DNA of 64,000 nucleotides from JAXGMV01 sp040768445 (GTDB lineage: Bacteria; Chloroflexota; Anaerolineae; Anaerolineales; Anaerolineaceae): assembly GCA_040768445.1 (NCBI GenBank), contig JAXGMV010000001.1, positions 2,976,001 to 3,040,000 on the forward strand. Direction: 5' to 3'. A program made the position numbers and the translations under genes. Shown one piece after another: positions 16,685 to 24,359 of the stretch (its first letter is position 1; the number at the start of each line of letters is the position of its first letter). The notes beneath the pieces are model-generated. The model saw only the letters and a program-made list of their open reading frames with translations. It had not been told where the DNA came from and did not search any database.

Positions 16685-18167
16685 TTGTTTCTCCCTCCTT
16701 TACAGTCAATTCCTGCCTGCGTGCTTCGAGAAACGCCCAGGCTTCGTCTCTTGTATTGACCGTGCCTGCTGCTTGTTCCTCGCGCAGATCTCCCAGTAAG
16801 ACACCAATGAGTGGACTTTGTGGGATCCCAAGGCGGGCTTGCAGTTCATCACCATCAACCAGGCGCTCGGGATCTACCACCAGCGTCTGTTCTTCCCACC
16901 AGCTGTGCATCAACTGCCGGCGGACATCCAACGCATGCCGCCAAAACGCTTCATCAAGTGAAAATGAGCGTTCGCTGAGAGTATTGGCGAGTGACATTAA
17001 GATCATGTCAATTCCCCTCTCGCCTGTGCTGGCAAAGTAGCGGTATTTTTCACGCCGAGTAAGGTCACCATCAATAGCCAGCAGATCTGTAAACAGATTT
17101 TGGCTGGCAATTGTCAGCTCCAAATAACGGACCTCGTTCTGACTCAAACCAAGGTTATTGATGAACTGTGAGATGCCTGAATGTATTCGTACTTTTTTCT
17201 CAAGTGAATCTGCCCTGTCTTCAGACCAATTTTCTAATCCAGCCAGAAATACTGCCAGGTAAAAAAGTGCATAATGCGATCTCTGTGAATTTAACTGTTG
17301 ACTAAATATTTCTTCCAACCGGTACCGGTACTGACCAAGGCTCAAGCTGGCCTGTCCGAGCACAAGGTTGCCCGTCAACGTATCCGGCAGGTTGCCAACC
17401 AATACATTATTAAGCTTTTTTGCCGCTGACAAAGCTGATGCTGAATTTTCAATCCTGGCTTTGACGCTGTCCGATATTTGGCTATCCGCATAGAGAAACG
17501 GCATTAACACCCTCAAAACCCCCAATTGCTCCAGTAAACGTACAGCTAAATCGGGCTTTTCGGTTTCCATCATCTTGAACAATTCATCACGAATGCGTTC
17601 ATTCGAGACGCTCTCAAGCCTGTCTAGTGATGATTTTGCCAATATTTTCGTCTCGTTTTCAACACTAAAGCCTGTTTCCAGCGCAATTCTGACCATCCGC
17701 AAGATACGCAAAGGGTCATCTGTGAATGTATCTTTGGAGCAGGCTGTGATCACCTTTTGCCTGATTGCCACGTTTCCATGCAGTGGATCCAGATACACTG
17801 AAGGGTTTTCAATGTCCATTGCAATAGCATTTAACGTGAAATCCCTGCCTGTGAGATCATCTTCCAGTGTCTTCCCGCGCAACAAAGCAAAATCTATCGT
17901 CACAGGTTGCTTACCAGGCAGCTTGTGGATAACTCGAGCAGTTTGCCTCTCATGATCGAGGACAAAGAAATCACCTGCCAGGCGATCAGCTAATCTTCTC
18001 GCCAGATCAATAGGGTTGTGATTTACAACGAAATCAAGATCATGAATGGAGCGCTGAAGCAACAAATCACGAATGGCTCCGCCCACGAGATAGACATGCT
18101 GTGATGGTTTTTGCAGTGCTTTTATCTCGCAGATGATTACATCGCTATCAGCATGATCAAGCGTCAT
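16677..18167 (-). CDS. cca: CCA tRNA nucleotidyltransferase / poly(A) polymerase family
   Basis: Class II nucleotidyltransferase, 496 residues. The N-terminal head carries the signature GGAIRDLLL with the downstream catalytic DLDFVV (two metal-binding aspartates). RDFTLNAIAMD and DDPLRILRMVRIA, the motifs contacting nucleotide and tRNA, follow. The C-terminal half is helical and poorly conserved. None of the three tRNAs in this window encodes CCA, so an enzyme of this type is required. It could be CCA-adding, or one of a split A-adding/CC-adding pair; sequence inspection cannot separate these. It overlaps hpt by 11 bases. Confidence 0.9.
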   Translation of the reverse strand: MTLDHADSDVIICEIKALQKPSQHVYLVGGAIRDLLLQRSIHDLDFVVNHNPIDLARRLADRLAGDFFVLDHERQTARVIHKLPGKQPVTIDFALLRGKTLEDDLTGRDFTLNAIAMDIENPSVYLDPLHGNVAIRQKVITACSKDTFTDDPLRILRMVRIALETGFSVENETKILAKSSLDRLESVSNERIRDELFKMMETEKPDLAVRLLEQLGVLRVLMPFLYADSQISDSVKARIENSASALSAAKKLNNVLVGNLPDTLTGNLVLGQASLSLGQYRYRLEEIFSQQLNSQRSHYALFYLAVFLAGLENWSEDRADSLEKKVRIHSGISQFINNLGLSQNEVRYLELTIASQNLFTDLLAIDGDLTRREKYRYFASTGERGIDMILMSLANTLSERSFSLDEAFWRHALDVRRQLMHSWWEEQTLVVDPERLVDGDELQARLGIPQSPLIGVLLGDLREEQAAGTVNTRDEAWAFLEARRQELTVKEGETNE

Positions 18168-18747
18168 TTTTAGTTTCTATCTGCTTGCTGGTCTGCAGAG
18201 CAAGATATTTATCCAGATTAACTGCACCTATGAATGGTAAATTGCGATAATAATCATCAATATCCAGTCCATAACCAAAAACAAACTTGTTAGGGATGCA
18301 AAATCCACAGTATTCAATCGGCACTTCCACTTCCCTGCGTTCTGTCTTATCTAGAAGTGTGCACACTTTCAAACTGCCTGGCTTGCGCACTGAGAGCAGC
18401 TCCAGCACTGATTTAATCGTGTAGCCGCTGTCGATAATATCTTCAACCAGCAGGACATGCCTGTCCCTGATATCAGTATTCAGGTCAAGGGTAATACGCA
18501 CCTGCCCTGTGCTCTCACGACCACCAACACCGTAAGATGAGACTGCCATAAACTCAATTGCATGAGGAATGGTGATTTTTCGCATCAGGTCAGTCAAGAA
18601 CATCACCCCACCCCTGAGTATGCAGATGAGCAGCAAATCTTTACCAGCGTAATCGCGTGTGATCTCTCTGCCGATCTCAGCAATGCGTGCATGCAGGGAT
18701 TCTTCAGAGATTAAAACTTCTTCAATAAAATCTTGATAATCGCTCAT
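18157..18747 (-). CDS. hpt: Hypoxanthine phosphoribosyltransferase
   Basis: Purine salvage enzyme converting hypoxanthine or guanine and PRPP to IMP or GMP. The 196 residues show the PRPP-binding motif HVLLVEDIIDSGYT, the flexible-loop SSYGVGG and the C-terminal FVFGYGLDIDDYYRNLPFIG typical of bacterial Hpt. The frame continues upstream into tdk, but the ATG at 18747 is preferred: TTGGAGA lies just before it and it clears the tdk stop at 18758. It is co-transcribed with tdk (10-base gap) and cca, which links purine and thymidine salvage in one unit. Confidence 0.95.
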   Translation of the reverse strand: MSDYQDFIEEVLISEESLHARIAEIGREITRDYAGKDLLLICILRGGVMFLTDLMRKITIPHAIEFMAVSSYGVGGRESTGQVRITLDLNTDIRDRHVLLVEDIIDSGYTIKSVLELLSVRKPGSLKVCTLLDKTERREVEVPIEYCGFCIPNKFVFGYGLDIDDYYRNLPFIGAVNLDKYLALQTSKQIETKNDA

Positions 18748-18757
18748 AATTCTCCAA

Positions 18758-19330
18758 TTAGTCTCTCGGAACCTCATGATGATCGCGGCATCTTGCTTCA
18801 TACATCTCAGCCGCACCAACAATGACGATTGGATCATTATAATGCGCCGGTTTGCCATTAACCAGGCGTTGGGTTCGGTTGGCGGGTTCGCCACAAACCA
18901 TGCAGATTGCTGTCAACTTCGACACCCTGTCAGCAAGGGCCAGTAAAAGCGGCATGCTGCCGAAAGGTTCGGCTCGAAAATCGGTATCCAGCCCGGCAAC
19001 AATCACGCGAATCCCCCGATCAGCCATTTCTCTAACAACGTCGACGATGCCCTCATCAAAGAACTGTGCTTCGTCAACGCCAACGACTGTTGTATCAACA
19101 CGCAAAAGCTGGCGAATCTCACTGGATGATTTGACTGGAATTGCATCAAAATCTGATCCTGAATGAGATGTTACCTTCTCGAGCTTATAACGATCGTCAA
19201 TGACCGGTTTGAATACCTGGACTTTCTGACGGGCAATTACCGAGCGCCTGAGAAGCCGGATTAATTCCTCTGTTTTACCGCTGAACATCGAACCGCATAC
19301 AACTTCTATTGAACCACTATGATGCTTCAT
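18758..19330 (-). CDS. tdk: Thymidine kinase
   Basis: Type II thymidine kinase, 190 residues, phosphorylating thymidine to dTMP. The P-loop GSMFSGKTEELIRLLRR is at residues 13-29. DEAQFFDE contains the magnesium and base-contact residues, and GLDTDFRAEPFG is the family's flexible loop. A CMVC pair marks the structural zinc site; the other two ligands would be the late CRDHH segment. A good SD (GATGAGGAAAAC) precedes the ATG. An IS element sits just upstream of its candidate promoter, so tdk is cut off from the ribosomal-protein genes that would otherwise precede it. Confidence 0.96.
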   Translation of the reverse strand: MKHHSGSIEVVCGSMFSGKTEELIRLLRRSVIARQKVQVFKPVIDDRYKLEKVTSHSGSDFDAIPVKSSSEIRQLLRVDTTVVGVDEAQFFDEGIVDVVREMADRGIRVIVAGLDTDFRAEPFGSMPLLLALADRVSKLTAICMVCGEPANRTQRLVNGKPAHYNDPIVIVGAAEMYEARCRDHHEVPRD

Positions 19331-19362
19331 GTTTTCCTCATCTCAATGGGTGGATTATCTAA

Positions 19363-19391
19363 ATTTTACACCATCCTATTGATCCAATAAA
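19363..19391 (-). promoter_or_regulatory. Candidate promoter of tdk next to the IS end
   Basis: On the minus strand TAAAAT (19363-19368) is preceded by TTTATT (19386-19391) with a 17-bp spacer. The -35 box ends 4 bases from the IS boundary, so the element landed directly upstream of it. Confidence 0.45.
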
Positions 19392-19394
19392 AAA

Positions 19395-21081
19395 TGGGGC
19401 TGCCCAAAAAGTCAGCCTCGACAGTTGAATAAACCACAAAAACAAACAAAGAAATAAAAAAGAACAAAAAAAAGCAGCGATCAAACGACCGCTGCTTTTG
19501 CTATGTTATGTGCAATACACAGAATTCCCCATTCAGTACTCACTTTATCAATTCCTCGCAGAAGAAACCGCCTGAACCCCCAATCCCCCTTGAGACGGCC
19601 AAATACAGCCTCCACCTCAACCGGGCGCCGAGATCGCAATACCAATCCTTGCGGAGAAAGTAGATTATCACGGGCTTGTTGTTTGAGCCTTTCCCACTCC
19701 TTGCCTATTTGTATCTGCCGGTTATTTTTTGCCCGAGTACATTCTGCCTTTACAGGACAGTGTGAACAATCCTCACACTCATATATGCGTCGTTCTGAGG
19801 TGTATCCATTCTCACTCTTGTATGGCTTTGTATACACATATCGTAAACGTTTCTTTTGTGGACATTCATATTCATCTTCTTGAGCATAATAGGCAAAATT
19901 CTCTGCCCGATAAGGCTGTTTCTTTTTATAGTTCCGTTTCTGTTCGTAATGAAAGCGGTTGTCTTTGACGTAAGTTGTTATGTGGTTTAGGTCCAGGTAG
20001 CTGTAGTTCTCTTCACTGCCATATCCCGCATCTGCCACCAGGTTTTTGGGATAATCCCCCAGCCACAGCCTGAACTTCTCAAGGTGTTCTTTCAAGCAAC
20101 TGGTATCTCCTGCCCTGCGATGTAAGCTGAAGCCTAATACAAATTGCTTCTGTGTCCCCAGTTGCACATTATAGCCAGCCTTCAACTGTCCATTCCTCAT
20201 GTGGTCTTCTTTCATCCGCATATATGTGGCGTCATTATCGGTCTTGCAGAAGTTGTTGCGTCCCTCAAATATCGCTTCATACCGTTCATATTTCTCCATC
20301 CTTGGAATGTAATCTTTCTCCAACTTCGCCTTGGCCTTGCTCAAATCTTTGTCTTCCGGATTTTCTTTCAACCGTTCATTGATCTTCCTGGCGGCTTCTT
20401 TCAGTCTCTCTGCGTCTATTTCTTTGCCTTCCCCTACTTCTTCTAAATCATTCTCTCCGTATTTCGCCTCTTCCGCTGCTTCTATCTCGTCTATTTCTTC
20501 GAGTAACTGCTGTACTTTTTCTCGCAGTTTGGCTTTATTCTTCTCTGTGCTCTTCCGCCACACAAATTTGTATTTGTTCGCATTAGCCTCTATCTTTGTC
20601 CCATCTACAAAGTAGTGCTCCAGATCAACATAGCCCGCTTCCATCAGTTGCTCTATTACCCCGTAAAATACTTCGTCGATCACCGCTTTCATAACCTTCC
20701 CCCTGAAGCGGTTGATGGTTCGATGGTCTGGACGGTTCATCCCGCTCAGCCACATGTAATTCACATTCTCCCGCAGTTCTTTCGCTATTCGCCGCGAGGA
20801 AAACACCCGTTGTGTGTAGGCATATACGATGACTTTCAGCAGCATCTGTGGGTTGTAGGCGCTTGTCCCTCCCCCTTTGTACTGCTTCTCCAGTATCAGT
20901 CGATCGATCTCTTCGATCATTTTGCTCACCACCCTTACCAGATGGCTTTCAGGTATCAGCTCTTCCAGGCTCGGTGGTAATAGCATTGCTTGTTGTGGTT
21001 CGTATCGTTTGAAGATTTGTCTTTTCATCCCCCTATTATATTAAAGTTTTTGAGGCTGCCCATACTTTTGGGACAGCCTCA
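19395..21081 (-). mobile_element. IS1182-like insertion sequence, apparently intact
   Basis: About 1.69 kb. The ends are imperfect inverted repeats: TGGGGCTGCCCAAAA at the left and, read inward from the right, TGAGGCTGTCCCAAAA. Each end also contains a nested copy (CAGCCTC at about 19414; GAGGCTGCCC at about 21053), so both ends can fold into hairpins. AAAA flanks both sides (19391-19394 and 21082-21085), a possible 4-bp target duplication; the A-rich context makes this uncertain. It encodes one full-length transposase. It separates the L31-type gene from tdk. Confidence 0.88.
19481..21028 (-). CDS. IS1182-family transposase
   Basis: A 515-residue DDE transposase. The N-terminal transposase domain (PPSLEELIPESHLVRVV; SSRRIAKELRENVNYMWL; NRPDHRTINRFR) is typical of IS1182. 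Likely catalytic residues are the D of YFVDGTKIEANANKY, the D of VADAGYGSEENY and the E in VEAVFGRLKGDW. A Lys/Glu-rich coiled segment (about residues 165-245) separates the first two. A cysteine group (CEDCSHCPVKAEC) precedes the last. No frameshift or stop interrupts it. A TATAAT lies only 6 bases before the ATG, so transcripts would have almost no leader, in keeping with weak expression. Confidence 0.93.
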   Translation of the reverse strand: MKRQIFKRYEPQQAMLLPPSLEELIPESHLVRVVSKMIEEIDRLILEKQYKGGGTSAYNPQMLLKVIVYAYTQRVFSSRRIAKELRENVNYMWLSGMNRPDHRTINRFRGKVMKAVIDEVFYGVIEQLMEAGYVDLEHYFVDGTKIEANANKYKFVWRKSTEKNKAKLREKVQQLLEEIDEIEAAEEAKYGENDLEEVGEGKEIDAERLKEAARKINERLKENPEDKDLSKAKAKLEKDYIPRMEKYERYEAIFEGRNNFCKTDNDATYMRMKEDHMRNGQLKAGYNVQLGTQKQFVLGFSLHRRAGDTSCLKEHLEKFRLWLGDYPKNLVADAGYGSEENYSYLDLNHITTYVKDNRFHYEQKRNYKKKQPYRAENFAYYAQEDEYECPQKKRLRYVYTKPYKSENGYTSERRIYECEDCSHCPVKAECTRAKNNRQIQIGKEWERLKQQARDNLLSPQGLVLRSRRPVEVEAVFGRLKGDWGFRRFLLRGIDKVSTEWGILCIAHNIAKAAVV

Positions 21082-21105
21082 AAAAGAAATAAATTTTGAA
21101 GATTT

Positions 21106-21582
21106 TTATTCGCCTGAAGTTACAATCGCTTCAGGAAGCTCATAACCCAACTGCCTGAGCTGCTTTTTAAGGTCAATCAGTGATTTCCGTCCAAAACCTT
21201 CAACATCAAGCAAAGCCTGCTCACCGTGACTCAGCTTCTCAAGTACATCACCAGCTGTGGTAATTTTTGCCCTGGCAAGTGCATCCAGCGCTCGTGTGCC
21301 GAGTGTAAGTTCAGTCAATGGCCTGGCAGGAGACGTGCGAGATTCTTCACGCGATTTCTTCTGATCAATGAATTCTTGCCTTGCCTGCAGCTTGCGGTAG
21401 AAGCGGTCTACCTGACCTTCGATGTCCATGATTCTCTGCTGTTGCCCAGTAAAGAAGGGGTGACAGGCAGAACAAACTTCTGTGCGAATTTCTTTCTTGG
21501 TTGAACCGGTTGTCCAAGTGTTACCACAAGCACAGGTAACTACTGCATCCGGAAAATATTTGGGTTGGATTTCTTTTTTCAT
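21106..21582 (-). CDS. rpmE: Ribosomal protein L31 with C-terminal RNA polymerase alpha-CTD-like domain
   Basis: A 158-residue protein, about twice normal L31 length. Residues 1-70 are a zinc-binding L31: MKKEIQPKYFPDAVVTCACG, with Cys17, Cys19, Cys37, Cys40 and the HPFFTGQQ segment. After a Lys/Glu/Ser linker, residues 88-150 align with the C-terminal domain of the RNA polymerase alpha subunit. LARAKITTAGDV matches its first helix pair, and GFGRKSLIDLKKQL matches the conserved N-L-G-K-K-S-L segment. By hand alignment Arg97, Gly131, Lys133 and Ser134 fall at the DNA-contact positions R265, G296, K298 and S299 of E. coli alpha. The ATG at 21582 is chosen; a GGTT-TGCG-AACC hairpin lies between the SD and the ATG. 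An upstream TTG (21591) is possible. Confidence 0.85.
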   Translation of the reverse strand: MKKEIQPKYFPDAVVTCACGNTWTTGSTKKEIRTEVCSACHPFFTGQQQRIMDIEGQVDRFYRKLQARQEFIDQKKSREESRTSPARPLTELTLGTRALDALARAKITTAGDVLEKLSHGEQALLDVEGFGRKSLIDLKKQLRQLGYELPEAIVTSGE

Positions 21583-21670
21583 GGTTCGCAAACCATCCTT
21601 TCAATCATGATATCTCTTACAACCGTCAATTTAACGAAATAATGACGCTGTAAGCAGAAAAATAAATTTA

Positions 21671-21934
21671 CTATGCGGTCTCTTCAGAGACTACACTGAC
21701 TCGTTTGCGACCTGTCGGCAATGTTTCGTAAGTGACAATACCATCTGCAACAGCAAAAAGCGTATCATCTTTACCAACTTTGACATTCATACCAGGTTTT
21801 ATGCGAGTACCACGCTGCCGGACAAGAATATTTCCGGAAATCACATACTCACCGCCGTAACATTTGACACCAAGGCGCTGTGAGTTACTATCACGTCCGT
21901 TGCGGCTTGAACCGCCGCCTTTTTTATGAGCCAT
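21671..21934 (-). CDS. rpmA: Ribosomal protein L27
   Basis: Large-subunit protein L27, 87 residues, whose N-terminus reaches the peptidyl transferase centre. It begins MAHKKGGGSSRNGRDSNSQR, with the usual AHKKGGGSSxNGRDS signature and no Firmicutes-type cleaved leader. The central RQRGT and VGKDDTLFA segments are canonical. The SD CGGAG precedes the ATG. It follows rplU by 4 bases and precedes the L31-type gene, so rplU-rpmA-rpmE is one unit from the consensus promoter at 22374-22402. Confidence 0.98.
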   Translation of the reverse strand: MAHKKGGGSSRNGRDSNSQRLGVKCYGGEYVISGNILVRQRGTRIKPGMNVKVGKDDTLFAVADGIVTYETLPTGRKRVSVVSEETA

Positions 21935-21938
21935 GCCA

Positions 21939-22256
21939 TTACTCCGTTTCTATTTTTTCAACTACAAGACGGGTGTATTTCTGGCGATGCCCAGTTTTTA
22001 CCCGGTAGTGTTTCTTGGGTTTATATTTAAAGACGATGATTTTTGGACCTTTTTCTTGTGAAGCAACCGTTGTCTTCACTGAGGCGCCTTTGACAGCAGG
22101 GGTACCTACTTCAACCACATCATCATTGACATAAAGCAGTACCTTATCCAGTGTAACACTGTCACCCACTTCCTGGGGCAGCAGGTCCACATCAATCGTA
22201 GACCCTTCGACGGCTTTGTACTGTTTGCCGCCGCTTTCAACAATAACGTATTTCAT
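21939..22256 (-). CDS. rplU: Ribosomal protein L21
   Basis: Large-subunit protein L21, 105 residues. It begins MKYVIVESGGKQYKAVEG and carries the conserved KRR/GHRQ-type end as HYRVKTGHRQKYTRLVVEKI, the 23S rRNA-binding tail. The SD GGAG lies 8 bases before the ATG. It is the first gene of the rplU-rpmA-rpmE unit. The roughly 115-base untranslated leader can form three hairpins in a row, which suggests autoregulation by a ribosomal protein. Confidence 0.98.
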   Translation of the reverse strand: MKYVIVESGGKQYKAVEGSTIDVDLLPQEVGDSVTLDKVLLYVNDDVVEVGTPAVKGASVKTTVASQEKGPKIIVFKYKPKKHYRVKTGHRQKYTRLVVEKIETE

Positions 22257-22259
22257 AAC

Positions 22260-22366
22260 TCAGTCTCCAATCTTCACTTCGCCGGTGGTCACGCGGTATT
22301 CAAACCGCCTGCCAACGGGGAAGTTGGCGATATATATTTGACCCCGATCAATTCCCGGGGCACAGC
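22260..22366 (-). promoter_or_regulatory. Structured rplU leader, candidate ribosomal-protein autoregulatory element
   Basis: Between promoter and rplU the minus strand can form, in order: CCCCG-N9-CGGGG, GCCAAC-TTCCCC-GTTGGC and GCGGT-TTGAAT-ACCGC. A GTGACCACCGGCGAAGTG stretch then runs up to the SD. None is followed by a T-run, so control would be at translation. I cannot match it to a named L21 leader class by eye. Confidence 0.5.
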
Positions 22367-22373
22367 AGGCAGA

Positions 22374-22402
22374 ATTATACCCGTCTCCTGGGCCGCTGTC
22401 AA
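22374..22402 (-). promoter_or_regulatory. Consensus promoter of rplU-rpmA-rpmE
   Basis: A perfect TTGACA (22397-22402), 17-bp spacer and perfect TATAAT (22374-22379) on the minus strand, 35 bases beyond the selB stop. It is the best sigma-70-type promoter in the window, as expected for ribosomal protein genes. Confidence 0.93.
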
Positions 22403-22437
22403 CCAAATTGGTTATAAGAACTGTGGTTATCGTTGGT

Positions 22438-24342
22438 TTATCGATGAGAAAATTTTCTCAGACGGCGATTATCTCCATCCCGCTCAGTAACACCAATTCT
22501 ATCGAGGTATTCTAAGAACCCCAATGCATATTTACGGCTGGTGTGATATTGATCCCTAAATACAGCAACCGTAACCTGTTCCCCATTCTGCAGCTTTTGA
22601 ATGATCTCTTCATACATTAGATCATAGTCATGCTTTCTGAAGAGAACATCATCAGTCACCTGTATCAGCTGGCCCGTTTCAATCAACCCGGAAAGCAGTG
22701 CCTCGCCTACCATCGCCTCACACTCCTTGACTGACGGCGGCGCATAGGGTTCAGCAGCAAATTTTCCCAACAAGTCATCTGCACGTGCTTTCTGAGCAGG
22801 TGTAAATATGATCTCATGTCCAGGGAGTTTGAGTACAGTACCATCTTCACTAATAACACTTTGTGAAATCAAGTTCGACAGAACCAGGTTGAATATCTTT
22901 TGCTGAAAGCCAAGCCGGCTCTTGAATTCCTCACGCGCCATTCCCCGTCGCAGCTTGTATTGTTGGTGATAGGAGCCAAGCAGCAGTTCTGCGTTTTTCT
23001 TTATTGCATTCCAGTGAGCGGATGAGGTGATCATAGAGCTATGCGAAACATTCTCGTCCTTCTCAAGCGGCATTATCAGGTGATCCTTCTCTAACTCAGC
23101 AAGAATCTCATCCGTCTGTGTCTTTGCTAAATTTGCCGTTGATATGACCTCTGACACAGAAGCAAATTGAAGCCGGTCTAAGGCATGCAAAAACATTTCA
23201 GCTGGCGTACCCTCCAGGAATGTCTCATACTGTTTGATGACTTCTGAAGAAAACCGTTTATACCGCCTTGGTGATCTTGTATTCAAAACAATGCCGCCAC
23301 CCAATGTTTCACCTGGCGAGGGACGCCGGAGAATATAGCGATCCCCACGAACTGCAACAACATTGCTTTCAAGCTCGAGCTGCAGCCAGCCAGTGTCTCC
23401 TGGCAGCAATTTTTCTGAACCGATCAACCGCGATCTGACCGGAATTTCTGCCGAGCCCAGGTAAAGCTTTAGGTGGGTATTGTGTTCCAGCGGCATGCTG
23501 GCATCCTTCAGCAGTCTAAATTGCACATCCAGTCGGTTGGTTAATTCATAGTGGCCGGGGGTAACCAGGATATCACCGCGCTTTACCTGCTGTACATCGA
23601 CCCCGCTGATGTTCACAGCTGTTCTACTCCCAGGATAGGCACTTTGCGCTTTGCGCTTGTGATTTTGAATGGTTCGAACCCTGCCCTTGTGATTTGCTGG
23701 CAACACGACAACTTCATCACCAGTATTCAAATGACCATCCAGGAGAGTGCCTGTTAAAACAGTACCAAAACCGGCGATTGAAAAAACCCTGTCAACTGGC
23801 AGCCTGGGTCTTCCAAGATCAGGTTTACCCGGCAGGATTTTTAACCTGTCAACAAGCAGTTCCTTTAGCTCTTGCAGCCCAAAACCAGTTTTTGCAGATA
23901 CCCTGACTATCGGCGCTTCAGCCAACACCGTATCTTTGACAATCTCCCTGATGTCTTCTTCAAGCAAATCAAACCATTCAGGGTCTGAAATAAGGTCAGA
24001 TTTCGTCAACGCAATGACGCCGCTCTTTATCTGAAGTAAATCAATAATTGCCAGGTGTTCCCTTGTCTGTGCCATCACCCCTTCGTCAGCAGCAATAACA
24101 AAGATCACAGTGTCAATACCACCAACACCGGCGAGCATGTTCTCAATAAAATCTCTATGACCCGGTACATCGATAATGCCGATCTCAATCTCATCAGTCA
24201 GCTTTAACCAGGCAAACCCGAGATCAATGGTCATCTCGCGGTCTTTTTCTTCCTTCAGTCTGTCGGGGTCAATACCCGTTAAGGCAGCAACCAGGGTTGA
24301 TTTACCATGGTCAACATGCCCCGCCGTACCAATGACATACAT
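22438..24342 (-). CDS. selB: Selenocysteine-specific translation elongation factor SelB
   Basis: GTPase delivering selenocysteyl-tRNA to the ribosome at recoded UGA codons. The 634 residues match the family length. The G1 motif GTAGHVDHGKST is at the N-terminus, G3 DVPGHRDF and G4 TKSD follow, and two EF-Tu-like beta domains come next. The C-terminal half consists of helical winged-helix repeats, which bind the SECIS hairpin. The first 50 residues (IDPDRLKEEKDREMTIDLGF) are diagnostic for SelB over EF-Tu. selA, selD and tRNA-Sec are not in the window. It is preceded by the coiled-coil gene (17-base gap). Confidence 0.95.
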   Translation of the reverse strand: MYVIGTAGHVDHGKSTLVAALTGIDPDRLKEEKDREMTIDLGFAWLKLTDEIEIGIIDVPGHRDFIENMLAGVGGIDTVIFVIAADEGVMAQTREHLAIIDLLQIKSGVIALTKSDLISDPEWFDLLEEDIREIVKDTVLAEAPIVRVSAKTGFGLQELKELLVDRLKILPGKPDLGRPRLPVDRVFSIAGFGTVLTGTLLDGHLNTGDEVVVLPANHKGRVRTIQNHKRKAQSAYPGSRTAVNISGVDVQQVKRGDILVTPGHYELTNRLDVQFRLLKDASMPLEHNTHLKLYLGSAEIPVRSRLIGSEKLLPGDTGWLQLELESNVVAVRGDRYILRRPSPGETLGGGIVLNTRSPRRYKRFSSEVIKQYETFLEGTPAEMFLHALDRLQFASVSEVISTANLAKTQTDEILAELEKDHLIMPLEKDENVSHSSMITSSAHWNAIKKNAELLLGSYHQQYKLRRGMAREEFKSRLGFQQKIFNLVLSNLISQSVISEDGTVLKLPGHEIIFTPAQKARADDLLGKFAAEPYAPPSVKECEAMVGEALLSGLIETGQLIQVTDDVLFRKHDYDLMYEEIIQKLQNGEQVTVAVFRDQYHTSRKYALGFLEYLDRIGVTERDGDNRRLRKFSHR

Positions 24343-24359
24343 ATGCTGTTAATTCCGAT

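Noticed and set aside
18748..18894. Upstream extension of hpt into tdk
   Set aside because: It overlaps the conserved end of tdk, while an ATG with a good SD stands 10 bases after the tdk stop.
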